This document shows positions 5,818 through 12,993 of a DNA stretch of 64,000 nt, one piece after another. The DNA is taken from assembly GCA_030649735.1 (NCBI GenBank), contig JAUSFL010000035.1, positions 1-64,000 of the forward strand, in the 5' to 3' direction. The translations under genes and the position numbers were made by a program. The stretch is from Candidatus Iainarchaeum sp. GTDB taxonomy: Archaea > Iainarchaeota > Iainarchaeia > Iainarchaeales > UBA10191. The notes below the pieces were generated by a model. It was not told where the DNA came from. It worked only from the letters and a program-made list of their open reading frames with translations, and did not search any database. Numbering within the stretch: position 1 is the first letter of the stretch; each line of letters starts with the position of its first letter.

Positions 5818-7848
5818 TTATATTACCTCCAAGGCTCTCTCTTTAATCATATTGGTTTTGACGACTACAGGGCATGTTTCATGATTTCCCGCAACATAAC
5901 CGTGCGTTTTGCAAATGCTGAATGTAGGCGTTATTGTAAAGTACGGCAAGTGATAGTTTTCCGCAATTTTTCTGACGAGTTTTTTGCAGGCTGTCGGACT
6001 TGAAATTTTTTCCCCAATAAAGCCGTGCAGCACTGTTCCGCCAGTGTACTTGCATTGCAGTTCGTCCTGGTGGTCTAATGCTTCAAAAATGTCGTCAGTG
6101 TAATCAACAGGCAAGTGCGAGGAATTCGTGTAGTATGGCGCGTTTTTTCCGGCCTGCAAAATGCCTGAAAGGTTTTTTTGGTCATGCCTTGCAAACCTGT
6201 ATGACGTTCCTTCTCCAGGAGTTGCTTCCAAATTGTACATGTGGCCTGTTTCTGCCTGGAATTCCTGCAGTCTTTCGCGCATGAAGTCCAAAACCCTGAG
6301 TGCAAAGGCCTTTCCTTCAGGAGTCTGGATTCCGCTGTCAGGCCCTAAAAAATTCAGGCAAGCCTCATGCATTCCATTCAATCCAATTGTTGCAAAGTGA
6401 TTGTTCAAAGTACCCAAGTATCTTCGCGTGTAAGGCAATAATCCTTGGTCCATGTTTTTTTGAACTTCTTTCCTTTTGATTTCAAGGCTTTCTTTTGCCA
6501 GAATCATCAGCCTTTCAAGCCTTGCAAAGAATTCTTTCTCGCTTTTTCCCTTGCTCAAGAAAGCCAAGCGAGGCATGTTTATTGTAACGACTCCAACGCT
6601 TCCAGTTGACTCTCCGGCCCCAAACAATCCGCCAGTCTTGCTTTTGAGCTTTCTCAGTTCATTCAAGTCAAGCTGCAGCCTGCAGCACATTGAGCGCACG
6701 TCATGCGGTTTTAATGAACTGTTGATGAAGTTTTGAAAGTATGGAATTCCGTACTTTGCGGTCATTTCAAAAAGCAATTCCGCATTTTCTGAATCCCAAT
6801 TAAAGTCTTTGGTTAAGTTGTAGGTTGGGATTGGGAATGAAAAAGTCCTTCCGTCAGCGTCTCCCTTAATCATCATGTCCAGGAAAGCCCTATTTATCAA
6901 GTCCATTTCATCCTGGAAGTCGCTGTAAGTCTGGTCTTGCAATTTTCCTTTAATGATTACTGGCATGTCTTTCATGTCTTCTGGAACAGTCCAGTCCAAT
7001 GTAATGTTTGTGAAAGGCGGCTGATTGCCCCAGCGGGAAGTCTGGTTGACGCTGTAAACAAACTCTTGCAGGCCTTGCTTTACTTCCTCGTAAGACAATC
7101 CTTCCTTCCAAATGAACGGGGCAAGATAAGTGTCAAAGCTTGAGATTGCCTGCGCTCCAGCCCATTCATTCTGCAAAGTTCCAAAAAAATTCACTAGCTG
7201 TCCTACTACTGCATGCATGTGTCCTGCCGGGCCTGCAGCAATTCTTCCAGAAACTCCCCTGAATCCTTCAGTGAGCAATTGCCTGAAAGACCATCCTGCA
7301 CAATAGGCCGCGAAAACCCCGTGGCTTAAGTCATGAATGTGCAAGTCCGCGCTCCTGTGCGCGTCAGAAATTTCTTTTGGGTAAATGTTATTCAAAGTGT
7401 ATTCTGCGACAATGTTTCCTGAAATGTGCGCCTGCAGGCCGGTCATTGAGTAAGTTTCGTTCGCGTTTTCTTTCACGCGCCAGTCAGTTCCAATCAAGTA
7501 GCCGTCAATTATTCCCTCGGCTTTTCTCAAAAAGCTTTTCGTGTCCCTTAACTGCCTTCTTTGCTCCCTGTAAAGAATGAAAGTCTTTGCAGTGTCTGCG
7601 TATCCTTCCTTGATTAGGATTCTTTCAACAATGTCCTGGATTTCTTCAACAGTCGGGTTGGTGTTTCCAAATCTTTCCTTCAACTGCTGGACTATTTTGT
7701 CAGTCAATTCTTCAGCAATCCAACGGTCTTTTCCACCGACTGCCTGTGCTGCGGCAAAAATTGCATTGGTGACTTTTTCACGGTCAAACCTTGTTGTACG
7801 GCCGTCTCTTTTAATCACGCAGTCAAAATACTTTTTTGCCTCTTGCAT
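5818..7848 (-). CDS. nrdD: Anaerobic ribonucleoside-triphosphate reductase, catalytic part without radical domain
   Basis: Reduces ribonucleoside triphosphates to deoxy forms. An ATP-cone allosteric domain (CVIKRDGRTTRFDREKVTNAI) opens the protein, followed by the class III barrel with QPPFTNITLDW, MCCRLQLDLN, and the NLEATPGEG loop. Near the end, SICKTHGYVAG...CPV begins the zinc knot, but the frame then runs into an unrelated tail (KTNMIKERALEVI) and stops before the glycyl-radical segment, which is encoded by the next gene. The track start is GTG 7860. I prefer ATG 7848 because GGTG of that codon region is its Shine-Dalgarno. Confidence 0.93.
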   Translation of the reverse strand: MQEAKKYFDCVIKRDGRTTRFDREKVTNAIFAAAQAVGGKDRWIAEELTDKIVQQLKERFGNTNPTVEEIQDIVERILIKEGYADTAKTFILYREQRRQLRDTKSFLRKAEGIIDGYLIGTDWRVKENANETYSMTGLQAHISGNIVAEYTLNNIYPKEISDAHRSADLHIHDLSHGVFAAYCAGWSFRQLLTEGFRGVSGRIAAGPAGHMHAVVGQLVNFFGTLQNEWAGAQAISSFDTYLAPFIWKEGLSYEEVKQGLQEFVYSVNQTSRWGNQPPFTNITLDWTVPEDMKDMPVIIKGKLQDQTYSDFQDEMDLINRAFLDMMIKGDADGRTFSFPIPTYNLTKDFNWDSENAELLFEMTAKYGIPYFQNFINSSLKPHDVRSMCCRLQLDLNELRKLKSKTGGLFGAGESTGSVGVVTINMPRLAFLSKGKSEKEFFARLERLMILAKESLEIKRKEVQKNMDQGLLPYTRRYLGTLNNHFATIGLNGMHEACLNFLGPDSGIQTPEGKAFALRVLDFMRERLQEFQAETGHMYNLEATPGEGTSYRFARHDQKNLSGILQAGKNAPYYTNSSHLPVDYTDDIFEALDHQDELQCKYTGGTVLHGFIGEKISSPTACKKLVRKIAENYHLPYFTITPTFSICKTHGYVAGNHETCPVVVKTNMIKERALEVI

Positions 7849-7960
7849 CTCTCTCAACACCTTTTTTCAATGACTAAAACTCCCATTCAAAAAGAGAACA
7901 ATTTTTTTCTTTCGAAAATTGTAAAGTATTACTAAGCGAAACTTCTTTAAAAAACTTTCC
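7849..7960 (-). promoter_or_regulatory. nrdD promoter and leader
   Basis: On the minus strand TTTTTTAAAGAAGTTTC at about 7940-7956 is a TATA/BRE region; transcription should begin near 7925, giving a leader of about 75 nt. The 14-mer TTTAAAGAAGTTTC is shared exactly with the promoter of nrdG copy 2. The leader also contains a short ATG frame (7886-7854, 10 codons) whose TGA ends 5 nt before the nrdD ATG; whether it is translated is unknown. Between this promoter and 8065 I see only a small hairpin (GCAAA-TCAG-TTTGC, near 7990) below the acylphosphatase stop. Confidence 0.5.
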
Positions 7961-8065
7961 AAAAAAAACAAAAACCGAAAAAATACCCCGCAAATCAGTT
8001 TGCAAACCAGAGTCTAATCTTCGTTTTGTTCACTTTCCAAATTTAAGTTGGTTTCGTCAAAAGCC

Positions 8066-8350
8066 TTAAAATTTTATTGAAAATTCTTCCATCTGGTTTT
8101 TCTTTGAAGAAAACTTTTTTTCAATCCTTTCCACTCTCGCAAACCCGGCATCCTGCTCTAAAATTTCCAGCAGTGAAAGCAATTCTTTCTTTTCTCCAAA
8201 AGCCTCTAATTCCACAGTCCCGTCCCCGCAATTCTTGACCCATCCGGCAAGTCCCAGTCTTCGTGCGTTTTGCCTTACAAACGCCCTGAATCCAACGCCT
8301 TGCACTCTTCCAAAAGCCTTTGCGAAAACGCAGTTTTCATTATTGCTCAA
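8066..8350 (-). CDS. acyP: Acylphosphatase
   Basis: Hydrolyses carboxyl-phosphate bonds of acyl phosphates. A 94-residue protein with the family signature GRVQGVGFRAFVRQNARRLGLAGWVKNCGDGTVE; the Arg in GVGFR and the Asn in KNCGDG are the catalytic pair. Length is typical. Its ATG overlaps the TGA of the upstream deoxyribosyltransferase-like gene (ATGA), so the two are translationally coupled. A short hairpin lies downstream. Confidence 0.95.
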   Translation of the reverse strand: MSNNENCVFAKAFGRVQGVGFRAFVRQNARRLGLAGWVKNCGDGTVELEAFGEKKELLSLLEILEQDAGFARVERIEKKFSSKKNQMEEFSIKF

Positions 8351-8796
8351 GCTTTCGCCTTCAATTCCTTCAATTTTTCCTCAAGCTCTTCAAGCGAGCT
8401 TACTATTTCAACGCAAGAGTTTGAAATCATCAGGTTCAATTGCTTTTTTTGGTCAAAAATCCTGCTGTCATTCAAAAACCCTATTATTGGAATTCCTTTA
8501 GAATACAAATAACCAATCTCAAAGGCAGTTCCTGAATCAACATCCAGCCCATCAAGCAATGCAACGCAAGCACTGCAGGAATCCATTGCCTTCAAGTCTT
8601 TTTCAAAAAAAGGCCTTGGGGGACAGTCTCTTTTGAAGACTCCGGCGTTCTTGTGCGGCAAATAAGCAATAAAGCCCCCTCCTTCTTCTTCTCCTCCTCT
8701 TCCGGCCTTTTCGCAAACAGCGCCGATTTCTTCAATGTGCTTTCTATGGTATTCAGTGAACAATGGCCCGGCTACATAAACGATTGGCTTTTCCAT
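8347..8796 (-). CDS. Nucleoside 2-deoxyribosyltransferase-like protein
   Basis: Starts MEKPIVYVAGPLFTEYHRKHIEEI, the Rossmann-like opening of the nucleoside 2-deoxyribosyltransferase family, and carries the conserved MDSCSACVALLDGLDVDSGTAFEIGYLYSKGIPIIGF block in which the Asp and Glu are catalytic. The family cleaves or exchanges the base of (deoxy)nucleosides or nucleotides. The track's first 19 residues (MCIIEGWK...) precede the conserved start and reach into the divergent promoter, so I use 8796. Coupled to acylphosphatase through an ATGA overlap. Confidence 0.85.
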   Translation of the reverse strand: MEKPIVYVAGPLFTEYHRKHIEEIGAVCEKAGRGGEEEGGGFIAYLPHKNAGVFKRDCPPRPFFEKDLKAMDSCSACVALLDGLDVDSGTAFEIGYLYSKGIPIIGFLNDSRIFDQKKQLNLMISNSCVEIVSSLEELEEKLKELKAKA

Positions 8797-8845
8797 AACT
8801 TGTCTTGTACCTGTTTGTTTTTTTAATTCTTTCCAGCCTTCAATA

Positions 8846-9439
8846 ATGCACATGCTTAAAGAGATCAGGATTCACGGCCGGGGAGGCCAAGGCGTTGTCA
8901 CAAGCAGCGAGCTTTTGGCAATTGCGGCCTTTAATGACGGAAAGCAATCCCAGGCTTTTCCTAATTTTGGGGTTGAAAGAAGCGGCGCGCCGATTTCAGC
9001 ATTCACCAGAATAAGCAATGAAAAAATTAATTTGCGCCAGCAAATTTACGAGCCTGATTATGTGATTGTTTTAGACTCAAGCCTGCTTTCAACTGTCGAA
9101 GTCACCAAAGGGCTGAAAAACAACGGCCTTTTGATAATAAATTCTGACAAAAAGCCAGAAGAGCTCGGCTTGAAAACAAATGCCAGAATGGTTTCTTTTG
9201 ATGTTTCAAAAAAAGCAATTGAAATTTTGGGAAAGCCATTGGTTAATGTTGCAGTGCTTGGGGCTTTTGCAGCGCTGACAAAAGAAATAACGCTTCCTTC
9301 ATTGCTTAATGCAATAGACCAAGAGTTTGAAAGCAAGAAAGAAATTGCTGAAAAGAACAAAAAGCTTGCGGAAATACTTTACAAAGAAAACATTGCGGTC
9401 GAGAAAGAAAAATCAAGGGCTGGCAAAAATGGCAAATGA
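8846..9439 (+). CDS. porG: Pyruvate:ferredoxin oxidoreductase gamma subunit
   Basis: Gamma subunit of a 2-oxoacid:ferredoxin oxidoreductase, which converts pyruvate and CoA to acetyl-CoA with reduction of ferredoxin. Recognised from IRIHGRGGQGVVTSSELLAIAAF at the N-terminus and FPNFGVERSGAPISAFTRI. The usual length for PorG is about 180-200 residues. The TATA-like gtttttttaattc at 8816-8828 suggests a near-leaderless start at 8846. It overlaps porD by 11 nt. The alpha and beta subunits lie about 8.4 kb away at 18152-20187. Confidence 0.92.
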   Translation: MHMLKEIRIHGRGGQGVVTSSELLAIAAFNDGKQSQAFPNFGVERSGAPISAFTRISNEKINLRQQIYEPDYVIVLDSSLLSTVEVTKGLKNNGLLIINSDKKPEELGLKTNARMVSFDVSKKAIEILGKPLVNVAVLGAFAALTKEITLPSLLNAIDQEFESKKEIAEKNKKLAEILYKENIAVEKEKSRAGKNGK

Positions 9440-9707
9440 AAAAAAGAAACTGCCGGTCGGCGCTGTCATTTCAGCAGCTGGAAGCTCTGTTAAGAACAAG
9501 ACTGGCGGCTGGCGCTCTTTCAAGCCAGTGATTGACCAGAAAAAATGTAACAAGTGCAAGCTGTGCTGGATTTACTGCCCTGACAATGCAGTCAAGGTTT
9601 TGAAGGACGGAAGCGTGGAAATTGATTACAATTATTGCAAAGGCTGCAGCATTTGCGCCAACGAGTGCAAAGCCAAGGCCATTACAATGGAACTCGAGAA
9701 AAAGTAA
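9429..9707 (+). CDS. porD: Pyruvate:ferredoxin oxidoreductase delta subunit (2[4Fe-4S] ferredoxin)
   Basis: Electron-transfer subunit with two classical [4Fe-4S] motifs: CNKCKLCWIYCPDNAV and CKGCSICANECKAKAI. The segment TGGWRSFKPVID just before the first motif is typical of PorD. The track begins at 9327, but those 34 residues are an out-of-frame reading of porG; the ATG at 9429 (MANEKKK) is the start. The overlap with porG implies coupled translation. Confidence 0.95.
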   Translation: MANEKKKLPVGAVISAAGSSVKNKTGGWRSFKPVIDQKKCNKCKLCWIYCPDNAVKVLKDGSVEIDYNYCKGCSICANECKAKAITMELEKK

Positions 9708-9725
9708 AACGCGGGGTGGTTTTGA

Positions 9726-9956
9726 ATGGTTATTAAAAGCTCTCAGGAAGTCTTTAACGAAAACCTTGTGAAAGGCGAAGAACTGGCAAAAAAACAGGCT
9801 GAAAAGTCAAAAAAAATCAGGGAATTGCGCGAGCAATTAAACCTGGCAATAACTAAAGCAGGCTTTTCGCAGTCAGAGTCTGAAAAATCAAGGTATTCTT
9901 CCCAAGCGCAAGGCCTAAAGCGCCAGATTGACATGCTTCAAAGCATGAGCAAGTGA
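9726..9956 (+). CDS. Short coiled-coil protein, unknown
   Basis: A 76-residue, almost entirely helical protein with heptad-like charge patterns (KKQAEKSKKIRELREQLNLAI). No family is recognised. A textbook start signal (cggggtggttttga-ATG) supports translation. It lies 18 nt behind porD and just before a lipoprotein gene, so it is likely part of the porGD transcript, though a role in that complex cannot be inferred from sequence alone. Confidence 0.65.
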   Translation: MVIKSSQEVFNENLVKGEELAKKQAEKSKKIRELREQLNLAITKAGFSQSESEKSRYSSQAQGLKRQIDMLQSMSK

Positions 9957-9961
9957 TTCAA

Positions 9962-10366
9962 ATGAAAAAAGAAACCATGATTCTTGCAATTTTGATTGGA
10001 AGCATGGTTGCATTAAGCGGATGCATTGAAGCGCTTTTTTCTTCAGGCATATATAATACTCCAGCGAACTGCACTCAATTTGGCGGCAGATTATTGCTTA
10101 AAGATTATTCTATGGCTCAAAATTCAATAAAATTGACAGTGCAGAATGGAAGCTCTGGAGAAATCAGTTCAATAAAAGCTAAGGCTTCAGGATTTGCCGC
10201 GAGAATAAATGGAGTTGAAGACTTGGATTCGCTGCCAAGGTCTGACAATGCTGAAATTGTTTTTTCGGGAAACACTGAAAAGGGAAAGTCTTACTCATTA
10301 ATTGTCAGCTACTCCAGCAATGGGATAAATCATGAAGAAACCACGACTTGCACTGTTGCAAAGTAA
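9962..10366 (+). CDS. Putative lipoprotein
   Basis: Signal sequence MKKETMILAILIGSMVALSGC ends in a lipobox-like LSGC, predicting lipid attachment at Cys and exposure on the outer surface. The mature part, about 115 residues, looks like a single beta-rich domain with two further cysteines (NCTQF, TTCTV) that could form a disulfide. No known family. The track starts 3 codons earlier; ATG 9962 fits the signal peptide better. Confidence 0.7.
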   Translation: MKKETMILAILIGSMVALSGCIEALFSSGIYNTPANCTQFGGRLLLKDYSMAQNSIKLTVQNGSSGEISSIKAKASGFAARINGVEDLDSLPRSDNAEIVFSGNTEKGKSYSLIVSYSSNGINHEETTTCTVAK

Positions 10367-10375
10367 GGCTTGATT

Positions 10376-10681
10376 ATGGAATTCATTTACATAACCTGCA
10401 AAAATCCAAAAGAGGCAGAAAAAATAGCAACAGCCCTGCTTTCAAAAAAACTCATTGGCTGCGCAAACATCCTTCCGTCAGTTTCACTTTACCATTGGAA
10501 GAAAAAGCTCAAAAAGAGAAAAGAAAGCATTTTGATTTGCAAAACTTTTGGGGAAAAATTCTCTGAAATCGAGCGCGTTGTGAAAAAGCTTCACTCTTAC
10601 GAAATTCCATTGATTGCTTCACTCGATGTCGAAGATGTCAATCCAGAATTCAACAAATGGCTTGAGAAAGAAATCCGCTAA
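10376..10681 (+). CDS. cutA: CutA1 divalent-cation tolerance protein
   Basis: About 100 residues with the CutA1 pattern: ITCKNPKEAEKIATALLSKKLIGCANILPSVSLYHWKKK, and later VKKLHSYEIPLIASLDVEDVNPEFNKWLEKEI. Members form trimers with a ferredoxin-like fold and bind divalent copper or other ions; the cellular role outside E. coli is unclear. The ATG at 10376 is preferred to the TTG at 10370. Its stop overlaps by 4 nt the 3' end of the convergent membrane-wHTH gene. Confidence 0.93.
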   Translation: MEFIYITCKNPKEAEKIATALLSKKLIGCANILPSVSLYHWKKKLKKRKESILICKTFGEKFSEIERVVKKLHSYEIPLIASLDVEDVNPEFNKWLEKEIR

Positions 10682-11415
10682 TTTTCCTTCAATATTATTA
10701 TATTTCCCCTGCCTTTCTTGATTTTCTTCACTTTTCCCTCGCTTTCCAATTCTGCAATCACAAGGCTCAAGTAAGCCTCTCCAAAATGCACTTTCTCCAA
10801 AAGCTCTTTTTGAGTCGCCCTGTTTCCCCTCTCGCGCAATGCCTGCAAGACTTCTTCAGCATTCTTATCCAAGACTTTCGGCTTTGCCTTTGGCGCGCTT
10901 TCTCCAACAGTGCCTGAAACAGTTCCTGCCTTTTGGCCGCTGTTTTTCCAAAAGACCCAAATCATTACAATAATCAACAAAGCCAGTATTCCAGCAAGCA
11001 AAAACCATGAATTGTCCTTTTCGGCAGGCGGCAGTTCTGACTGGTTGACGTCAAAGTTTTCCAATTGATTTCCCAAAAGCTCTTGCTCCAAGTTTTCATC
11101 ATTGGCTGCCGGAAGCATTATCAAATCCAGCCGGTAATTTCCTTCCTTATTTATCCTGATTTTTTCTGAAGATTCCAGGACAAGCATTGAGTTCTCAAAA
11201 TACTTTGCCCTGATTTCAAAATCTCCAAAAGGAAGCTCAAAAGAGTAATTCGCGTCTTTTGAAACAATCTGCTGGCCCGGGGTTGAATTTACTGAAACAA
11301 TCGCGTCTTTTAACAGCTCAAAAGTTTCAGCATTGTAAATGCTTCCAGAAATTGTCGCGCTGCTCGCAAAGCCGGCCGCAAGCATTAAGGCAAAAAGCAA
11401 TAATTTCAGTTCCAT
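10678..11415 (-). CDS. Membrane protein with outer beta domain and cytoplasmic winged helix
   Basis: Order: signal peptide (1-20), a carboxypeptidase-regulatory-like beta domain outside the cell (ISGSIYNAETFELLKDAIVSVN), a linker, one transmembrane helix (WFLLAGILALLIIVMIWVFW, about 135-155), and a C-terminal winged-helix domain (EEVLQALRERGNRATQKELLEKVHFGEAYLSLVIAELESEGKVKK). This layout is common in archaeal membrane-bound regulators that couple an outside signal to DNA binding. Target unknown. TATA-like AGTTTTAAAACC lies at about 11438-11450. Confidence 0.78.
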   Translation of the reverse strand: MELKLLLFALMLAAGFASSATISGSIYNAETFELLKDAIVSVNSTPGQQIVSKDANYSFELPFGDFEIRAKYFENSMLVLESSEKIRINKEGNYRLDLIMLPAANDENLEQELLGNQLENFDVNQSELPPAEKDNSWFLLAGILALLIIVMIWVFWKNSGQKAGTVSGTVGESAPKAKPKVLDKNAEEVLQALRERGNRATQKELLEKVHFGEAYLSLVIAELESEGKVKKIKKGRGNIIILKEN

Positions 11416-11471
11416 CAATTAAAACATTGCGGAAAAATGGTTTTAAAACTTTACTAAAGCTTTTCTTTCAA

Positions 11472-11535
11472 GGAAAGCTACTGGCTTTCCCCCCAATTCG
11501 CCAAAAACCCATTATTTGGGCTTGCTTTTTTTTAG
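11472..11535. promoter_or_regulatory. Two hairpins in a divergent intergenic region
   Basis: GGAAAGC-TACTG-GCTTTCC (11472-11490) is a perfect 7-bp hairpin, followed by CCCA-TTATT-TGGG (about 11508-11520) and an eight-T run. They lie between the promoters of the minus-strand winged-helix membrane protein and the plus-strand coiled-coil protein, upstream of both, so they are not terminators of either flanking gene. Possibly a small RNA end or a protein-binding site; nothing more can be said. Confidence 0.35.
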
Positions 11536-11611
11536 TGAAGAATTGTTTTAAACAACCTGCAATGTTTCTTATTCAACGAACACGCGATTCTGAAAGGAGG
11601 ATTGGTTTCTT

Positions 11612-12523
11612 ATGAAAGCAAACAAAGCAATTATAGTGCTTGCAGCACTCTTGATTTTGCTTTCCTTTAGCGCTTTTGCAATTGCAGAGCCGCAAAAGGA
11701 AAACTTGAGGGAAAAAATCCAGCAAAAAATAGAGAATGCCAAGCAAAATTTTGAAAAGGCGCAAGAGCGCTTTGAAAAGCAAAAAGACAAGTTTGAGGAC
11801 GCCAAAACAAAATGGGTGTCTTTTAAGACTGACTGGCAGTCAGGAAAAAACAAGGACAAGAACAGGCTTTATAATGGCGCAAAAAACTACATTGTGAATG
11901 CCACTGAACGCATGGAAAATTATTTGGAAGTCACAAAAAGAAGGGCGCAAAACATTCAAGACCTGCCTGAAGCAGACTTGAATAGCATTGTGGCGCAAAT
12001 TGACGCTGAAGCCGCAAAATTGGCCTTGTTGAAATCAAAAGTCAATGACGCAAATTCTAATGAGGCAATCAAGGCATTGGTTCCTGAAGTGAATGCGGAG
12101 TGGGATTTAGTAAAGGCTTTTTCCAAGAAAATCACTGGATTGATTTTGTCGGCAAACACGCAAAAAGCAATTGACGCCGCAGAAAAAATCAGCCAAAAAG
12201 CGCAGGACAAAATCAATGAATTGGACGCAAACTCAACAGCAGACTTGAACGCCGCAAAAGCAAGGCTTGCACAATACCAAGCTGACATTAACCTTGCAAT
12301 CCAAAAAAAGCAGGCAGCTGTGGCAAAGTTTCTGCAAATAACAGACTCAAACAACGCGCAGCCGTTGTTCAAGGAAGGCCAAGACTTGCTAAAAGAAGCG
12401 CACAAGGAATTGAGGAATGCGGCGCAAGACTTGAAGGACATAATAAGGGACATTGTGAAGGCTAACAGGCCTGAAAGGCCAAAAGACAGCAATTCAGTCC
12501 GCGACCAGAACGAGCAGGATTAA
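11612..12523 (+). CDS. Secreted long coiled-coil protein
   Basis: A signal peptide (KAIIVLAALLILLSFSAFAIAEP, cut near residue 26) precedes about 275 residues of nearly continuous helix rich in Ala, Lys, Asp and Asn with heptad patterning (KIENAKQNFEKAQERFEKQKDKFEDAK). No enzymatic motif. Likely an extracellular structural or adhesive rod. TATA box GTTTTAAAC at about 11543-11552 and a Shine-Dalgarno AGGAGG support the start. It is followed after 12 nt by a lipoprotein gene, so both are probably exported together. Confidence 0.75.
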   Translation: MKANKAIIVLAALLILLSFSAFAIAEPQKENLREKIQQKIENAKQNFEKAQERFEKQKDKFEDAKTKWVSFKTDWQSGKNKDKNRLYNGAKNYIVNATERMENYLEVTKRRAQNIQDLPEADLNSIVAQIDAEAAKLALLKSKVNDANSNEAIKALVPEVNAEWDLVKAFSKKITGLILSANTQKAIDAAEKISQKAQDKINELDANSTADLNAAKARLAQYQADINLAIQKKQAAVAKFLQITDSNNAQPLFKEGQDLLKEAHKELRNAAQDLKDIIRDIVKANRPERPKDSNSVRDQNEQD

Positions 12524-12535
12524 GGAGTTGATTGA

Positions 12536-12886
12536 ATGAAAAAACCAATTCTCTTGATTTTTGGAATCCTGGCTTTTGCAGTATTGCTTTCAGGCTGTTC
12601 TCAAGACCAGCCAAAGCAGCAAAGCGGCTTGGAATCTGACAGCACTGCATTGGACAGCACTTTAAACAGCGCTGACCAGCAGCTTAATGATCCCGGCACT
12701 GACTTGACCGGCATTGTTCCAGTCGATTTGCCTGCTGATGCCGGCATTGCTTCAACCACTGCGCTTGAAGCAGATGCCGCTTCGCTTTCAGCAGACGCAT
12801 CAAGCCTTGACTCATTAAGCACAGAGCTTTCAGACTTTTTAACCCTTGATTCAGTCCAGGCAATTAATCCGGCAGATTTGCAATAA
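12536..12886 (+). CDS. Small lipoprotein
   Basis: MKKPILLIFGILAFAVLLSGCSQDQ is a lipoprotein signal with lipobox LSGC. The mature portion is acidic, Ser/Asp/Ala/Leu-rich and low in complexity (DADAASLSADASSLDSLSTELSDF), suggesting an amphipathic helix or a flexible surface chain. Cotranscribed with the coiled-coil gene upstream. No known family. Confidence 0.72.
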   Translation: MKKPILLIFGILAFAVLLSGCSQDQPKQQSGLESDSTALDSTLNSADQQLNDPGTDLTGIVPVDLPADAGIASTTALEADAASLSADASSLDSLSTELSDFLTLDSVQAINPADLQ

Positions 12887-12888
12887 TG

Positions 12889-12911
12889 CCAAAGTACGGC
12901 AATGCTTTGAT
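12889..12911 (+). repeat. Possible degenerate relative of the tRNA-Pro flanking element
   Basis: TGCCAAAGTA followed directly by CGGCAATGCTTT resembles copy 3 (TGCCAAAGTATG...) and the tail CGGTAATGCTT of copies 1 and 2 near 37.3-37.6 kb, but without the central GCGCTAT hairpin. The match could be chance. Confidence 0.3.
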
Positions 12912-12912
12912 A

Positions 12913-12955
12913 TTCATCAAAAGGCAACTTTTGATGAAAAATCTGCTTTTTTTCC
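12913..12955 (+). terminator. Hairpin with GCAA tetraloop and T run
   Basis: TTCATCAAAAG-GCAA-CTTTTGATGAA is a perfect 11-bp stem closed by a GNRA tetraloop and followed by a T-rich tract. It sits 26 nt after the lipoprotein stop and before the TATA box of the ABC-2 permease gene, so it most likely ends the 11612-12886 transcript. Confidence 0.6.
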
Positions 12956-12993
12956 TTCTTTTTTAAAAACTCCAATTGCGTTAGAATAATCAT

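Noticed and set aside
5780-5880. Archaeal bulge-helix-bulge intron interrupting nrdD
   Set aside because: I could not find complementary sequence around the two borders that would form the 4-bp helix with 3-nt bulges, and the small ORF has its own perfect Shine-Dalgarno. RT-PCR would settle it.
5642-5884. 80-codon plus-strand ORF in the track between the MazG-like gene and nrdD
   Set aside because: It is the antisense shadow of the glycyl-radical domain gene and the nrdD end; its protein has no sensible features.
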